From Martelella lutilitoris (lineage in GTDB: Bacteria; Pseudomonadota; Alphaproteobacteria; Rhizobiales; Rhizobiaceae): 64,000 nt of DNA. Made by a program: the position numbers and the translations under genes. Of the stretch, positions 1 to 8,669 are shown in pieces. Within the stretch, counting starts at the first letter, position 1, and the number at the start of each line of letters is the position of its first letter. The notes beneath the pieces were generated by a model. The model searched no databases. It had not been told where the DNA came from and saw nothing but the letters and a program-made list of their open reading frames with translations. Location of the stretch: positions 62,001 through 126,000 of the forward strand of contig NZ_VCLB01000006.1 in NCBI RefSeq assembly GCF_005924265.1. The letters run 5' to 3'.

Positions 1-275
1 CCGTCGGCGGTCATGAAGACCTTGCCGTCATCCTCGCGGTAGTAGAGATCGCCATCGGCGAGCGTTTTCAAGACCGGAATAACCGCCGGATCACCGGTGG
101 CCGCAAGCGCCTTAACAATGTCTTCCGTCTGGTTGAAATTACGGGCTTCGGAGAACCGGTCGATCAGCGATCCGACGTCATCGGCAGCCCGTGAAAGCGA
201 GGGCGCACATGCCAGTACCAGTATTGCAAATAAGATAAAGGTTCTGAAATAGCGCGGTAGTAAAGAAATGGACAT
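1..275 (-). CDS. urtB: Urea ABC transporter permease UrtB, 5' part (cut by window edge)
   Basis: The minus-strand frame starts at ATG 275 and is still open at base 1, giving the first 91 residues. It begins with a hydrophobic signal-like helix (about residues 9-30). A soluble stretch follows, with the pattern Asp-Pro-Ala-Val-Ile-Pro-Val-Leu-Lys and then Leu-Ala-Asp-Gly-Asp-Leu-Tyr-Tyr-Arg. That N-terminal periplasmic domain precedes the membrane part in long UrtB proteins. UrtB is an inner-membrane permease of the branched-chain-amino-acid type in the UrtABCDE urea importer. It lies directly downstream of urtA on the same strand, with two hairpins between them. The permease helices themselves are outside the window. 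Confidence 0.85.
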   Translation of the reverse strand, partial: MSISLLPRYFRTFILFAILVLACAPSLSRAADDVGSLIDRFSEARNFNQTEDIVKALAATGDPAVIPVLKTLADGDLYYREDDGKVFMTAD

Positions 276-291
276 GTGCGCCCCCAACGTT

Positions 292-350
292 GACAGTCCG
301 CCTCAAAAAGGACTGTCCCCCTGTTCACCCGGCGCGAAACACGCGCCGGG
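292..350 (-). promoter_or_regulatory. Two consecutive hairpins between urtA and urtB
   Basis: Two perfect inverted repeats fill the urtA-urtB gap. One has 9-bp arms (328-336 CCCGGCGCG, 342-350 CGCGCCGGG) around AAACA. The other has 8-bp arms (292-299 GACAGTCC, 310-317 GGACTGTC) around a 10-base loop. Neither is followed by a long T tract in the transcribed direction. A partial terminator or mRNA-stabilising role, giving more UrtA than permease, is an inference. Confidence 0.6.
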
Positions 351-366
351 AGCCGAGTTGCCGTTC

Positions 367-1662
367 TTATTCAGCAGCCATTCCGCCGCACTGGCCGGTT
401 TCGACATTGAAGTTGCCGCACGACATCGGCGCGCGCCAGTCGGCAATCAGGTTCTTCGAATCCGGCAGGTAGTCGGACCAGGCATCGCCGGCGACGAGAC
501 CGGGCGTTTCGTAAACGATGTCGAACTGGCCATCATCCTGGATCTCGCCGATCAGCACCGGCTTGGTGATGTGGTGGTTCGGCATCATGGCCGAATAGCC
601 GCCCGAAAGGTTCGGGACCGAAACGCCGACAAGCGCGTCGATGACGGCATCCGGATCAGTGGTGCCGGCCTTTTCAACCGCCTCAACCCACATGTTGAAG
701 CCGATATAGTGGGCTTCCATCGGATCGTTGGTCACGCGGGCATCGTCGCCGGTAAAGGCATGCCAGGCGTCGATGAAGTCGTAGTTCGCGTCCGTGTCGA
801 CGGACTGGAAATAGTTCCAGGCGGCCAGATGGCCGACGAGCGGCGCGGTGTCGAGACCCGCAAGCTCTTCCTCACCGACGGAGAAGGCGACGACCGGGAT
901 ATCGGATGCGGCGATGCCCTGGTTGGCGAGTTCCTTGTAGAAGGGCACATTGGCGTCGCCATTGATGGTGGAGACCACGGCCGTCTTCTTGCCTTCGGAA
1001 CCGAAATTCTTGATGTCGGAAACGATCGTCTGCCAGTCGGAGAAGCCGAAGGGCGTGTAGTTGATCATGATGTCTTCTTCGGCAACGCCGTGATCCTTGA
1101 GATAGGCTTCGAGGATCTTGTTGGTCGTGCGCGGATAGACATAGTCGGTGCCGGCGAGCACCCAGCGCTCGACACCTTCATTCTCCATCAGGTAATCGAC
1201 GGCGGGAATGGCCTGCTGGTTCGGCGCCGCACCCGTGTAGAAGACGTTGCGCTGGCTTTCCTCGCCCTCATACTGGACGGGATAGAAGAGGATGCTGTTC
1301 AGTTCTTCGAAGACCGGCAGAACCGATTTGCGCGACACCGAGGTCCAGCATCCGAAGACAGCCGAAACGCCGTCGCCTTCGATCAGCTCGCGCGCCTTTT
1401 CGGCAAAGAGCGGCCAGTCGGAGGCCGGGTCGACGACAACGGCCTCAAGCTGCTTGCCGAGAAGACCGCCCTTTTCGTTCTGCTCCTCGATGAGCATCAG
1501 CATGGCGTCCTTCAGCGTCGTTTCCGAAATCGCCATGGTGCCGGAGAGCGAGTGCAGGATGCCGACCTTGATCGTGTCTTCCTGCGCCAGCGCGCCAGTC
1601 GCGGTCGACGCGGTGAGTGCGGCCAGAAGAGCAGCACCAGTCATTGCCTTTTTGAAATTCAT
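367..1662 (-). CDS. urtA: Urea ABC transporter substrate-binding protein UrtA
   Basis: 431 residues, the usual length for UrtA. Residues 1-26 form a Sec signal peptide ending Ala-Leu-Ala before Gln-Glu-Asp. The mature part opens with Ile-Lys-Val-Gly-Ile-Leu-His-Ser-Leu-Ser-Gly-Thr-Met-Ala, the typical start of UrtA/AmiC-like type I periplasmic binding proteins. It should bind urea in the periplasm and deliver it to UrtB/UrtC. The start is ATG 1662 with a GAGGGG Shine-Dalgarno sequence just upstream. It is first in the operon, with urtB following. A 14-bp inverted repeat about 100 bp upstream (1759-1788) may be its operator. Short-chain amides are a possible alternative ligand. Confidence 0.93.
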   Translation of the reverse strand: MNFKKAMTGAALLAALTASTATGALAQEDTIKVGILHSLSGTMAISETTLKDAMLMLIEEQNEKGGLLGKQLEAVVVDPASDWPLFAEKARELIEGDGVSAVFGCWTSVSRKSVLPVFEELNSILFYPVQYEGEESQRNVFYTGAAPNQQAIPAVDYLMENEGVERWVLAGTDYVYPRTTNKILEAYLKDHGVAEEDIMINYTPFGFSDWQTIVSDIKNFGSEGKKTAVVSTINGDANVPFYKELANQGIAASDIPVVAFSVGEEELAGLDTAPLVGHLAAWNYFQSVDTDANYDFIDAWHAFTGDDARVTNDPMEAHYIGFNMWVEAVEKAGTTDPDAVIDALVGVSVPNLSGGYSAMMPNHHITKPVLIGEIQDDGQFDIVYETPGLVAGDAWSDYLPDSKNLIADWRAPMSCGNFNVETGQCGGMAAE

Positions 1663-1758
1663 GTTTTTCCCCTCAACGGATTATCGCCTTCAAGGCGTTT
1701 GGAAATCGCGGCGTCCGTCAGAAAACGCCTGCGACAACTATCGTTGAGGGAGAGAGAA

Positions 1759-1788
1759 CCCCACATACGTCATTTGACGTAGGTGGGG
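1759..1788 (-). promoter_or_regulatory. 14-bp inverted repeat upstream of urtA (candidate operator)
   Basis: Arms 1759-1772 (CCCCACATACGTCA) and 1775-1788 (TGACGTAGGTGGGG) match at 13 of 14 positions around a TT centre. The symmetric core TACGTCA/TGACGTA is the size expected for a dimeric LuxR-type response regulator. It sits about 97-126 bp upstream of the urtA start. The LuxR-type regulator at 6388-7308 is the nearest candidate binder. That link is an inference. Confidence 0.5.
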
Positions 1789-1824
1789 TGGAAGTTTGTT
1801 GATGATGGTCTTTACCGCTCACAT

Positions 1825-1945
1825 CCGGCATGCCGGCCTTGAGCCGGCATCCAGAGCCAAATGCTGAAGACCATCGCGCTTGAGACACTGTCGCAAAGGG
1901 TGTTTTTTGTGGCCCTGGACCCCGGATCAAGTCCGGGGTGACGGG
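1825..1945. repeat. Paired-hairpin intergenic repeat, copy 1
   Basis: The left hairpin is ATGCCGGC-CTTGA-GCCGGCAT (1830-1850). The right hairpin is ACCCCGGA-TCAAG-TCCGGGGT (1919-1939) followed by GACGG. The roughly 70-base middle closely resembles that of copy 5 (30021-30140). This copy lies between the hydroxylase 3' end and the urtA promoter. The rest of the 1663-1989 gap holds the urtA upstream region and nothing else I can recognise. Confidence 0.85.
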
Positions 1946-1989
1946 TAGACAAGCGCCTTCTGTCTACACAAACGGCCCGCAGGGTTTGC

Positions 1990-2805
1990 TCAAGGCCTGT
2001 TCCTGAGCGCCTCGGCTTCGGCATAAAACTTCTTTTCCCAGTCCTTGTGGTTGTCGAGGCCTTCGCGGATGAAGGGCGTGAAGATCGCCATGTTCATCAA
2101 CAGCCAGTTGACGAACTTCGCCGGAAAGCGCGTCGGCTTGACGAAATCGACGAACAGCACCACACGGGTCTTGTCCGTATGGTTCCAGGCCTCGTGCTCA
2201 TAGGCATCGTCGAAGATCAGCACCTTGCCCTCCTCCCAGTGGCAGATCTGGTCCTTGACGCGGATTGCCAGTTCGTCGGGACCTGCCTCCGGCACGATCA
2301 TGCCGAGATGAAGGCGCAGCACGCCGTTATAGGGGCCGCGATGGGCCGGCAGGTGTTTTCCAGGTTCGAAGATCGAGAACATCACGGTGGTGAGACCGGG
2401 TATCTTCTGCGTCGCCTCCCAGGTCTTCGGGCAGGCCTTGATGTTCTGTTCCGATTTCAGCCCGTAGCCGAGCAGGAAGAAGGTCTTCCAGTGATTGTCG
2501 TCGGAAATCGTCTTCACGTCGGTGGAGATATCCTGGAAGCTCGGAAGCTCGCTCTGGCGTTCCAGCACCTTGTCGAGTTCGGCGCGGATGGCAGGTGCCG
2601 CCGCCTCGATCTCGTTTGACCAGGGAAAGGTTGCATTGTCATAAACGGGCGGATTGCCGTAGATCGCATGCTTGTAATTGAGCTTTTCCGCCCAGTTGAC
2701 GACGCCCATGAAGAACCGCGTCACCGCGCTCGGACGCTCCATCGGCGCGATGCCGTCGGTCCCGAAGCTCTGGCCGTCATTGTTTTTCGTTTCGGTGTTC
2801 GTCAT
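1990..2805 (-). CDS. Aspartyl/asparaginyl beta-hydroxylase family protein (LpxO/OlsC-like)
   Basis: 271 residues. This is an Fe(II)/2-oxoglutarate dioxygenase of the Asp_Arg_Hydrox family. The motif His-Arg-Gly-Pro-Tyr-Asn-Gly-Val-Leu-Arg-Leu-His supplies one metal His and 2-oxoglutarate contacts. Asp-Asp-Ala-Tyr-Glu-His-Glu-Ala-Trp-Asn supplies the second His. Bacterial relatives LpxO and OlsC hydroxylate fatty acyl chains of lipid A or ornithine lipids at the inner membrane. Hydrophobic stretches near both ends (Ala-Val-Thr-Arg-Phe-Phe-Met-Gly-Val-Val and Leu-Leu-Met-Asn-Met-Ala-Ile-Phe) fit membrane association. ATG 2805 is preceded by AGGAGAGG. The next gene upstream is divergent. The exact lipid substrate is not readable from sequence. 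Confidence 0.85.
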   Translation of the reverse strand: MTNTETKNNDGQSFGTDGIAPMERPSAVTRFFMGVVNWAEKLNYKHAIYGNPPVYDNATFPWSNEIEAAAPAIRAELDKVLERQSELPSFQDISTDVKTISDDNHWKTFFLLGYGLKSEQNIKACPKTWEATQKIPGLTTVMFSIFEPGKHLPAHRGPYNGVLRLHLGMIVPEAGPDELAIRVKDQICHWEEGKVLIFDDAYEHEAWNHTDKTRVVLFVDFVKPTRFPAKFVNWLLMNMAIFTPFIREGLDNHKDWEKKFYAEAEALRNRP

Positions 2806-2990
2806 GAACCTCTCCTATTTGCGGCTTTGCAGCTTCGAATGAACGCTTTCATCCTAACATTCCCCGGAAAAAGGAAAAAGTGCGGCGAATGGCGCGAATC
2901 GGCCCGCGATTTCGCTTGCCATCGAAAGCCATTGCCTGAACATTCGAAAAAGCCAAGTTTCTTTTCAAGGGCCGCCACCGCACACGCTCC

Positions 2991-5900
2991 ATGACACCAC
3001 GCCAACGCATCATTCCCGTCCGGCGCGAATATAACCGCTGGGTCGCCAACCAGACGCTGGAAGATTATGCGTTGCGCTTTACCGCAAAGAGCGCGCGCCG
3101 GTTTTCCTCCAGCCGCATCTCGCAGACGGCCATCGGCGCGATCTCCTTTCTGGCGCTGGAAGCCATCGGCGGCACGATCACGCTGTCCTATGGCACGACC
3201 AATGCCTTCTTCGCCGCCATCGTCGCCTCCGCCGTGATGCTGCTTGCCGGCCTCCCGATTGCCAAATACGCGATCCGTCACGGCGTTGACATTGATCTTC
3301 TGACGCGCGGCGCCTCCTTCGGCTATATCGGCTCGACGGTGACATCGCTGATCTATGCGAGTTTCACCTTCATCCTGTTTGCCATCGAAGCCTCGATCAT
3401 GTCGGGGGCGCTGGAGCTTGCCTTCGGCATTCCCTTGTGGATCAGCTATATCATCTCCGCCGTGCTGGTGATCCCGCTTGTGACCTACGGCGTGCAGATG
3501 ATCTCGCGATTCCAGATCCTGACCCAGCCCTTCTGGATCATCCTCAACATCCTGCCCTTCATCTTCATCGCCTTCATGGACTTCGAAAAGTTCGAGCTGT
3601 GGCGGGCCTTCGGCGGCATCAGGGCGGAAAGCGCGGCTCCCGGCTCGGCAGCCCCCTTCACGCTTGCGGGCTTTGCGGCGGCGGCCGGCGTCATCTTCGC
3701 GCTGATGCCGCAGATCGGCGAGCAGGTCGACTTCCTGCGCTTCCTGCCGGCAACGGGCAAGCGCAAGTTCCGCCATCGGCTGGCGATCTTCCTCGCTGGC
3801 CCCGGCTGGGTCGTCGTCGGCGTGCCGAAGCTGATGGCCGGCTCGTTCCTGGCTGTGCTGGCGCTTTCCACCGGCATGCCGGCAACGGCGGCGGCCGATC
3901 CCGCGCATATGTACCTGACCGCCTTCGGCTACATGATCCCGAATGAGACCGCCGCGCTTCTGCTGATGGCCGCCTTCGTCGTGGTCTCGCAGTTGAAGAT
4001 CAATGTGATGAACGCCTATGCGGGCTCGCTTGCCTGGTCGAACTTCTTCTCGCGCCTGACCCACAGCCATCCGGGCCGGGTCGTTTGGCTGGTGTTCAAT
4101 GTGGCAATCGCGCTGCTTCTGATGCAGCTCGGCATCTACCGCCTGCTGGAAGCCTCGCTCAGCGTTTTCTCCATCGTCGCCATGGCCTGGCTGTCGACGA
4201 TCTCGGCAGATCTCTTCATCAACAAGCCCCTCGGTCTGTCACCGCCCGGCATCGAGTTCAAGCGGGCGCATCTTTATGATATCAACCCCGTCGGCCTCGG
4301 CGCCATGGCGCTTTCCGGCGGCGTTGCGCTCGCCGCCCATTTCGGACTGTTCGGCGCGCTTGCCGTGTCCTTCGCGCCGTTCATTTCGCTTGTCGTCGCG
4401 CTCATCGCCTCGCCGCTGATCGCCTGGGGCACGGGCGGGCGTTATTATCTGGCGCGCAGGCAGCGCAAGGGCTGGCAGTCGAAAACGTCGATCACCTGCT
4501 CGATCTGCGAACATCCCTTCGAGCCGGAAGACATGGCCTGGTGCCCCGCCTATGCCGGACCGATCTGCTCGCTCTGCTGCTCGCTCGACAGCCGCTGCCA
4601 TGATCTGTGCAAGCCCAAGGCCCGGCTCAACACCCAGATCGCGACCGTTGCCGGCGCGCTGCTGCCCGGCCGTGTCGTCGAGCAGCTCTCCACCCGGCTT
4701 GGCCGCTACGGCATCACGGTCGCGCTGTCGATCACCTTCATCGGCGCGATCCTGTTCATGATCGCCTACCAGATGGCGCAGGCCGCGCCGGAAACCAGTT
4801 CGGTGGTCTACGACACGGCACTGATCGTGTTTTTCGTCTTTTCCATGCTCGCCTGCATCGTCGCGTGGTTCTACGTGCTCGCTCATGACAGCCGCATGGT
4901 GGCCGAGGAGGAATCCTCGCGCCAGACGACGCTGCTCCTGAAGGAGATCGCCGCGCATGAGAAAACCGATGCCGCGCTTCAGGCTGCTAAGGAAAGCGCC
5001 GAAGCCGCCAACCGCGCCAAGAGCCGCTATGTCGTCGGCCTCTCGCACGAGCTTCGAACGCCGCTCAACGCCGTCTCCGGCTATGCACAACTGCTGGAGC
5101 GCGATCCGGCCATTCCCGAGGCCCGTCAGCCCGCGATCAAGTCGATCCGCCGCTCCGCCGACTATCTGTCGGGCCTGATCGACGGCCTGCTCGACATCTC
5201 CCGCATCGAATCGGGCCGGCTTCAGGTGTTCTCCAACGAGATCAACCTCACCGAATTCCTCGACCAGATCATCGACATGTTCGAAACCCAGGCGCGCGCC
5301 AAGGGGCTTTCCTTCGAGCACCGGCTCGACCGCAACCTGCCGGCCTATGTGCGCACCGACGAGAAGCGGTTGCGCCAGATCCTCGTCAACCTGCTCTCCA
5401 ACGCGGTCAAATTCACCGACAGCGGCAGCGTCACGCTTTCGGCGCGCTATCGCAGCCAGGTCGCGACCTTCACCGTCACCGACACGGGCAGCGGCATCGC
5501 CACGCGAGACCTCACCCGCATCTACGAGCCGTTCGAGCGCGGCGGCGGCAGGAGCGAGAAGCCGGGCCTCGGCCTCGGCCTCACCATCACGCGGCTGCTG
5601 GTCAATACGCTCGGCGGCGAAATCGAGGTGGAAAGCGAAGAAGGCGCCGGCACGAGCTTCACCGTGCGCCTCATGCTCGCCTCCATCGAGCGGCCGCAGC
5701 CGGCGCGCATTGCCGGAGAAACCGCTGCGAAAACCGGCTATGACGGGCCGCGGCGCACGATCATGGTGGTGGACGACAACGCCGATCACCGCGCGATGAT
5801 GAAGGATATTCTCAAGCCGCTCGGGTTTGACGTGCTGCTTGCCGAAAACGGTACGGCAGCGCTTGCGTGTCTTGAGACCGAAATGCCCGATCTCTTCCTG

Positions 5901-6395
5901 CTCGATATCCGCATGCCCGGCATGAACGGCTGGCAACTGGCGACACGGCTGCGCGACGCCGGCATTGCCAGACCAATCGTGATGCTTTCGGCCAATATCG
6001 GCGATGACGCGATCATCGGCCACGGTGACGACAGCCACAATGATGCGCTTTCAAAGCCGGTCGACCTCAAGCGCTTGCGCGACGTGCTGGCGCTCCATCT
6101 CGGCCTGGTCTGGCGGGATCACCCCGCAGCGCTCCGCGATGAGACGCCCGAGCCGCCGGAGGACCCGCCCGCGCCGCCGGATTCCGACCTTGAGGAATTG
6201 ATCCGGCTTGCCGAGATCGGCTATCACCGTGGCGTAAGGGAAAAACTGGCGACACTCTCGGCGGAAGGAACCTACGAGCCTTTCGCACTACGCGCTTCCG
6301 CCTTTGTTGCCCGTTTTGACATGGACGGCCTTATTACCCATTTGAACTCGTACAAATCCGGCGCGGCCGGAAAGGATATCGCCCACGATGGCTGA
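2991..6395 (+). CDS. Hybrid sensor kinase with N-terminal NCS1-type permease domain and C-terminal receiver
   Basis: 1134 residues. About residues 1-490 form a multi-helix membrane domain resembling cytosine/purine permeases of the NCS1 family, including a Gln-Thr-Leu-Glu-Asp-Tyr-Ala-Leu-Arg-Phe-Thr segment before the first helix. A cysteine-rich patch with nine Cys follows at about 503-540 and could bind a metal. Two more helices and a coiled linker lead to the HisKA domain (Ser-His-Glu-Leu-Arg-Thr-Pro, His686). An HATPase domain and a receiver domain (Asp972 in Leu-Leu-Asp-Ile-Arg-Met-Pro-Gly) complete the core, followed by about 90 further residues. It probably senses a nucleobase- or urea-like solute through the permease module. 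The stop overlaps the start of the LuxR-type regulator gene by 8 bases, so the two are translationally coupled. Confidence 0.88.
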   Translation: MTPRQRIIPVRREYNRWVANQTLEDYALRFTAKSARRFSSSRISQTAIGAISFLALEAIGGTITLSYGTTNAFFAAIVASAVMLLAGLPIAKYAIRHGVDIDLLTRGASFGYIGSTVTSLIYASFTFILFAIEASIMSGALELAFGIPLWISYIISAVLVIPLVTYGVQMISRFQILTQPFWIILNILPFIFIAFMDFEKFELWRAFGGIRAESAAPGSAAPFTLAGFAAAAGVIFALMPQIGEQVDFLRFLPATGKRKFRHRLAIFLAGPGWVVVGVPKLMAGSFLAVLALSTGMPATAAADPAHMYLTAFGYMIPNETAALLLMAAFVVVSQLKINVMNAYAGSLAWSNFFSRLTHSHPGRVVWLVFNVAIALLLMQLGIYRLLEASLSVFSIVAMAWLSTISADLFINKPLGLSPPGIEFKRAHLYDINPVGLGAMALSGGVALAAHFGLFGALAVSFAPFISLVVALIASPLIAWGTGGRYYLARRQRKGWQSKTSITCSICEHPFEPEDMAWCPAYAGPICSLCCSLDSRCHDLCKPKARLNTQIATVAGALLPGRVVEQLSTRLGRYGITVALSITFIGAILFMIAYQMAQAAPETSSVVYDTALIVFFVFSMLACIVAWFYVLAHDSRMVAEEESSRQTTLLLKEIAAHEKTDAALQAAKESAEAANRAKSRYVVGLSHELRTPLNAVSGYAQLLERDPAIPEARQPAIKSIRRSADYLSGLIDGLLDISRIESGRLQVFSNEINLTEFLDQIIDMFETQARAKGLSFEHRLDRNLPAYVRTDEKRLRQILVNLLSNAVKFTDSGSVTLSARYRSQVATFTVTDTGSGIATRDLTRIYEPFERGGGRSEKPGLGLGLTITRLLVNTLGGEIEVESEEGAGTSFTVRLMLASIERPQPARIAGETAAKTGYDGPRRTIMVVDDNADHRAMMKDILKPLGFDVLLAENGTAALACLETEMPDLFLLDIRMPGMNGWQLATRLRDAGIARPIVMLSANIGDDAIIGHGDDSHNDALSKPVDLKRLRDVLALHLGLVWRDHPAALRDETPEPPEDPPAPPDSDLEELIRLAEIGYHRGVREKLATLSAEGTYEPFALRASAFVARFDMDGLITHLNSYKSGAAGKDIAHDG

Positions 6396-7308
6396 GAACG
6401 CCGCACAGGAAATCGTCCTTTTGGTCGACGACAGTCCGGAGGCGCTCAGCTTCCTGACCGAGGCGCTCGAGGCGAGCGGCTATTCGGTGCTGATCGCAAC
6501 CTCCGGCGAGAGCGCCATCAATATCGTCGCACGGATCACGCCCGATATCGTGCTGATGGATGCGGTGATGCCGAAGATGGACGGGTTCGAGGCCTGCCGG
6601 CGGCTGAAAACGGGACCGGCAGCCGAAAGCCCCGTCATCTTCATGACCGGTCTTTCGGAGACCGAGCACATTGTCCACGCGCTGGAATCGGGTGGCGTCG
6701 ATTACCTGACCAAGCCAATCAATATCGATGAACTCAGGGCCCGCATCCGCGTCCATCTCGCCAATGCCCGATCGGCCCAGAGCGCGCGCGTGGCGCTCGA
6801 CGCAACCGGCCGCCATCTGCTTGCCGCGGGACCGGACGGCATGCCGCGCTGGATGACGCCTCAGGCCGGCAGGCTGATCGGCGATGCAACCGGCGGTTCG
6901 CCGGACATGAAGATCGTCGGCAGCCGGATCGCCGCCTGGCTTGCGGAAGGCAATGCGGAAGCAGCCCCCGGCAGCCAGCCGATGCTGCCGGTCAACGCAA
7001 ACGGCAAGACACTGTTTCAACTCGCATTCCTGGAGAGGACCGGCGCGGACGAATTCCTGTTCCGCGTCACCGCAGCCAACCCGGTCAGTGATGACGAGAC
7101 GCTGAGAAAACACTTTCCCCTGACGATGCGTGAATCCGAAGTGCTGCTGTGGATCGCCAAGGGCAAGACCAATCGCGACATCGCCGACATTCTCGGCCTT
7201 TCAACGCGTACGGTGAACAAGCATCTGGAAACGATCTATGTGAAGCTCGGCGTCGAAAACCGCGCCTCCGCCGCAGTGAAGGCGGCCTATGTGCTGCATG
7301 ATATTTAG
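6388..7308 (+). CDS. Response regulator, LuxR/NarL type
   Basis: 306 residues. An N-terminal receiver domain (about 6-125) carries the phospho-acceptor Asp58 in Leu-Met-Asp-Ala-Val-Met-Pro and the conserved Thr/Lys (Thr-Lys-Pro-Ile) near its end. A roughly 100-residue linker follows. The C-terminal LuxR helix-turn-helix (about 240-300) reads Thr-Met-Arg-Glu-Ser-Glu-Val-Leu, then Asn-Arg-Asp-Ile-Ala, then Thr-Val-Asn-Lys-His-Leu. It overlaps the kinase gene by 8 bases and is its obvious partner. Targets are unknown. The urtA upstream inverted repeat is a plausible one because of proximity and symmetry. The long linker between domains is unusual for NarL-type regulators. Confidence 0.9.
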   Translation: MAENAAQEIVLLVDDSPEALSFLTEALEASGYSVLIATSGESAINIVARITPDIVLMDAVMPKMDGFEACRRLKTGPAAESPVIFMTGLSETEHIVHALESGGVDYLTKPINIDELRARIRVHLANARSAQSARVALDATGRHLLAAGPDGMPRWMTPQAGRLIGDATGGSPDMKIVGSRIAAWLAEGNAEAAPGSQPMLPVNANGKTLFQLAFLERTGADEFLFRVTAANPVSDDETLRKHFPLTMRESEVLLWIAKGKTNRDIADILGLSTRTVNKHLETIYVKLGVENRASAAVKAAYVLHDI

Positions 7309-7325
7309 ACGCTGCTCCCTGACAC

Positions 7326-7440
7326 CGTCATGCCGGCCTTGAGCCGGCATCCAGGGCCAAACGATAATACCTTCTCGACCGGAATTCACTGATACGCCCG
7401 TCATGTCGCCCTGGACCCCGGATCAAGTCCGGGATGACGG
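7326..7440. repeat. Paired-hairpin intergenic repeat, copy 2
   Basis: Starts CGTCATGCCGGC-CTTGA-GCCGGCAT and ends CCCCGGA-TCAAG-TCCGGG-ATGACGG, so the two outer ends (CGTCAT and ATGACG) are inverted copies of each other. It lies between the convergent ends of the LuxR-type regulator gene and cysK. Confidence 0.85.
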
Positions 7441-7487
7441 CAGAGTGTGGGGCATTCGTCGGTGGAGACAATAGCCTCCTGCAGCCA

Positions 7488-7520
7488 CAAAAAAGGCGCG
7501 GGGACCAAACCCCGCGCCTT
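7488..7520 (-). terminator. Rho-independent terminator of cysK
   Basis: Perfect stem GGCGCGGGG (7495-7503) with CCCCGCGCC (7510-7518), extended by AA/TT, around ACCAAA. Read on the minus strand it is followed by a T run (complement of 7488-7494). It lies 25 bases after the cysK stop. Confidence 0.85.
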
Positions 7521-7544
7521 CAACATTCACCTATTCGGCGAAAC

Positions 7545-8513
7545 TTACGCCCCGAGCCCTTCAAACAGCGCCGTCGACAGATAGCGCTCGGCAAAGGACG
7601 GGATGATGACGACGATGGTCTTGCCCTCGTTTTCCGGGCGAGAACCGACTTCGATTGCGGCCTTCAGCGCGGCGCCGGAGGAGATGCCGACGGGCAGACC
7701 CTCGACGCGGGCCACTTCGCGGGCAAGGGCGAAGGCATCGTCGTTTTCGACCTGGACGATCTCGTCATAGACCGAGGTATCGAGCACGCCGGGCACGAAA
7801 CCCGCGCCGATGCCCTGGATCTTGTGCGGGGCGGGCGAGCCGCCGGAAAGCACCGGAGAGGCGGCGGGCTCGACGGCCACGACCTTCACCTCCGGCTTCT
7901 TCTGCTTCAGCACCTGGCCGACGCCGGTGATCGTGCCGCCCGTGCCGATGCCGGAGACGAAGAAATCGACAGCGCCGTCCGTGTCGTTCCAGATTTCTTC
8001 CGCCGTGGTGTTGCGGTGGATTTCCGGGTTCGCCGGGTTTTCGAACTGCTGCGGAATGACGGCGTTCTCGATCTCGGCGGCCAGTTCCTCGGCCTTGGCG
8101 ACAGCGCCCTTCATGCCCTTCGGCGGTTCGGTCAACACCAGTTCGGCGCCGAGAAGCGCGACCATCTTGCGGCGCTCGATCGACATCGATTCCGGCATGG
8201 TGAGGATCAGGCGATAGCCCTTGGCCGCGGCCGCGAAGGCGAGCGCGATACCGGTATTGCCGGACGTCGGCTCGATCAGCACCGACTTGCCGGGCGTGAT
8301 CTTGCCGGCCTTTTCCAGCGCGTCGATCATGGCGAAGCCTATGCGATCCTTGACCGAAGAGATCGGGTTGAAGAATTCGAGCTTGGCCAGAAGATTGGCC
8401 TTCACGCCCTTCTCCTTCGCCAGCTTGTCAAGACGGACGATCGGCGTGTCACCGATCGTGTCGAGAATAGAGGAATATACCTTCCCGCGTCCGGGCTTGC
8501 CGTTCTGTTCCAT
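7545..8513 (-). CDS. cysK: Cysteine synthase A (O-acetylserine sulfhydrylase)
   Basis: 322 residues, typical for CysK. This is a fold-type II PLP enzyme that makes cysteine from O-acetylserine and sulfide in the cytoplasm. The PLP lysine is Lys55 in Ile-Ser-Ser-Val-Lys-Asp-Arg. The substrate loop Glu-Pro-Thr-Ser-Gly-Asn-Thr-Gly and the phosphate loop [10 protein letters not shown] are both intact. ATG 8513 has GGGAGC upstream. It is a single-gene unit closed by its own terminator. CysM is a less likely reading, given the length and motif set. Confidence 0.93.
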   Translation of the reverse strand: MEQNGKPGRGKVYSSILDTIGDTPIVRLDKLAKEKGVKANLLAKLEFFNPISSVKDRIGFAMIDALEKAGKITPGKSVLIEPTSGNTGIALAFAAAAKGYRLILTMPESMSIERRKMVALLGAELVLTEPPKGMKGAVAKAEELAAEIENAVIPQQFENPANPEIHRNTTAEEIWNDTDGAVDFFVSGIGTGGTITGVGQVLKQKKPEVKVVAVEPAASPVLSGGSPAPHKIQGIGAGFVPGVLDTSVYDEIVQVENDDAFALAREVARVEGLPVGISSGAALKAAIEVGSRPENEGKTIVVIIPSFAERYLSTALFEGLGA

Positions 8514-8669
8514 GGTGTTTGCTCCCTGAGTGAGTTATCTTCTAGGTAGGGTTCGGCAAGGGAAAATACGAGGCACGAAACAGCGCTCCCTGGCCAGGTT
8601 CAGGAATGTCATTCCAACCTTGAGCGCTTTCAAGAAATCCCATTCCCGGCATCGCCGTTTCGCCAACGC

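Noticed and set aside
268-1782. 504-codon open frame antisense to urtA
   Set aside because: It mirrors a well-supported UrtA gene. Long antisense frames are expected in GC-rich DNA with strong third-base bias, and the product shows no family features.
4239-6038. 599-codon open frame antisense to the hybrid kinase
   Set aside because: The kinase frame shows all histidine-kinase and receiver motifs. The antisense frame shows none.
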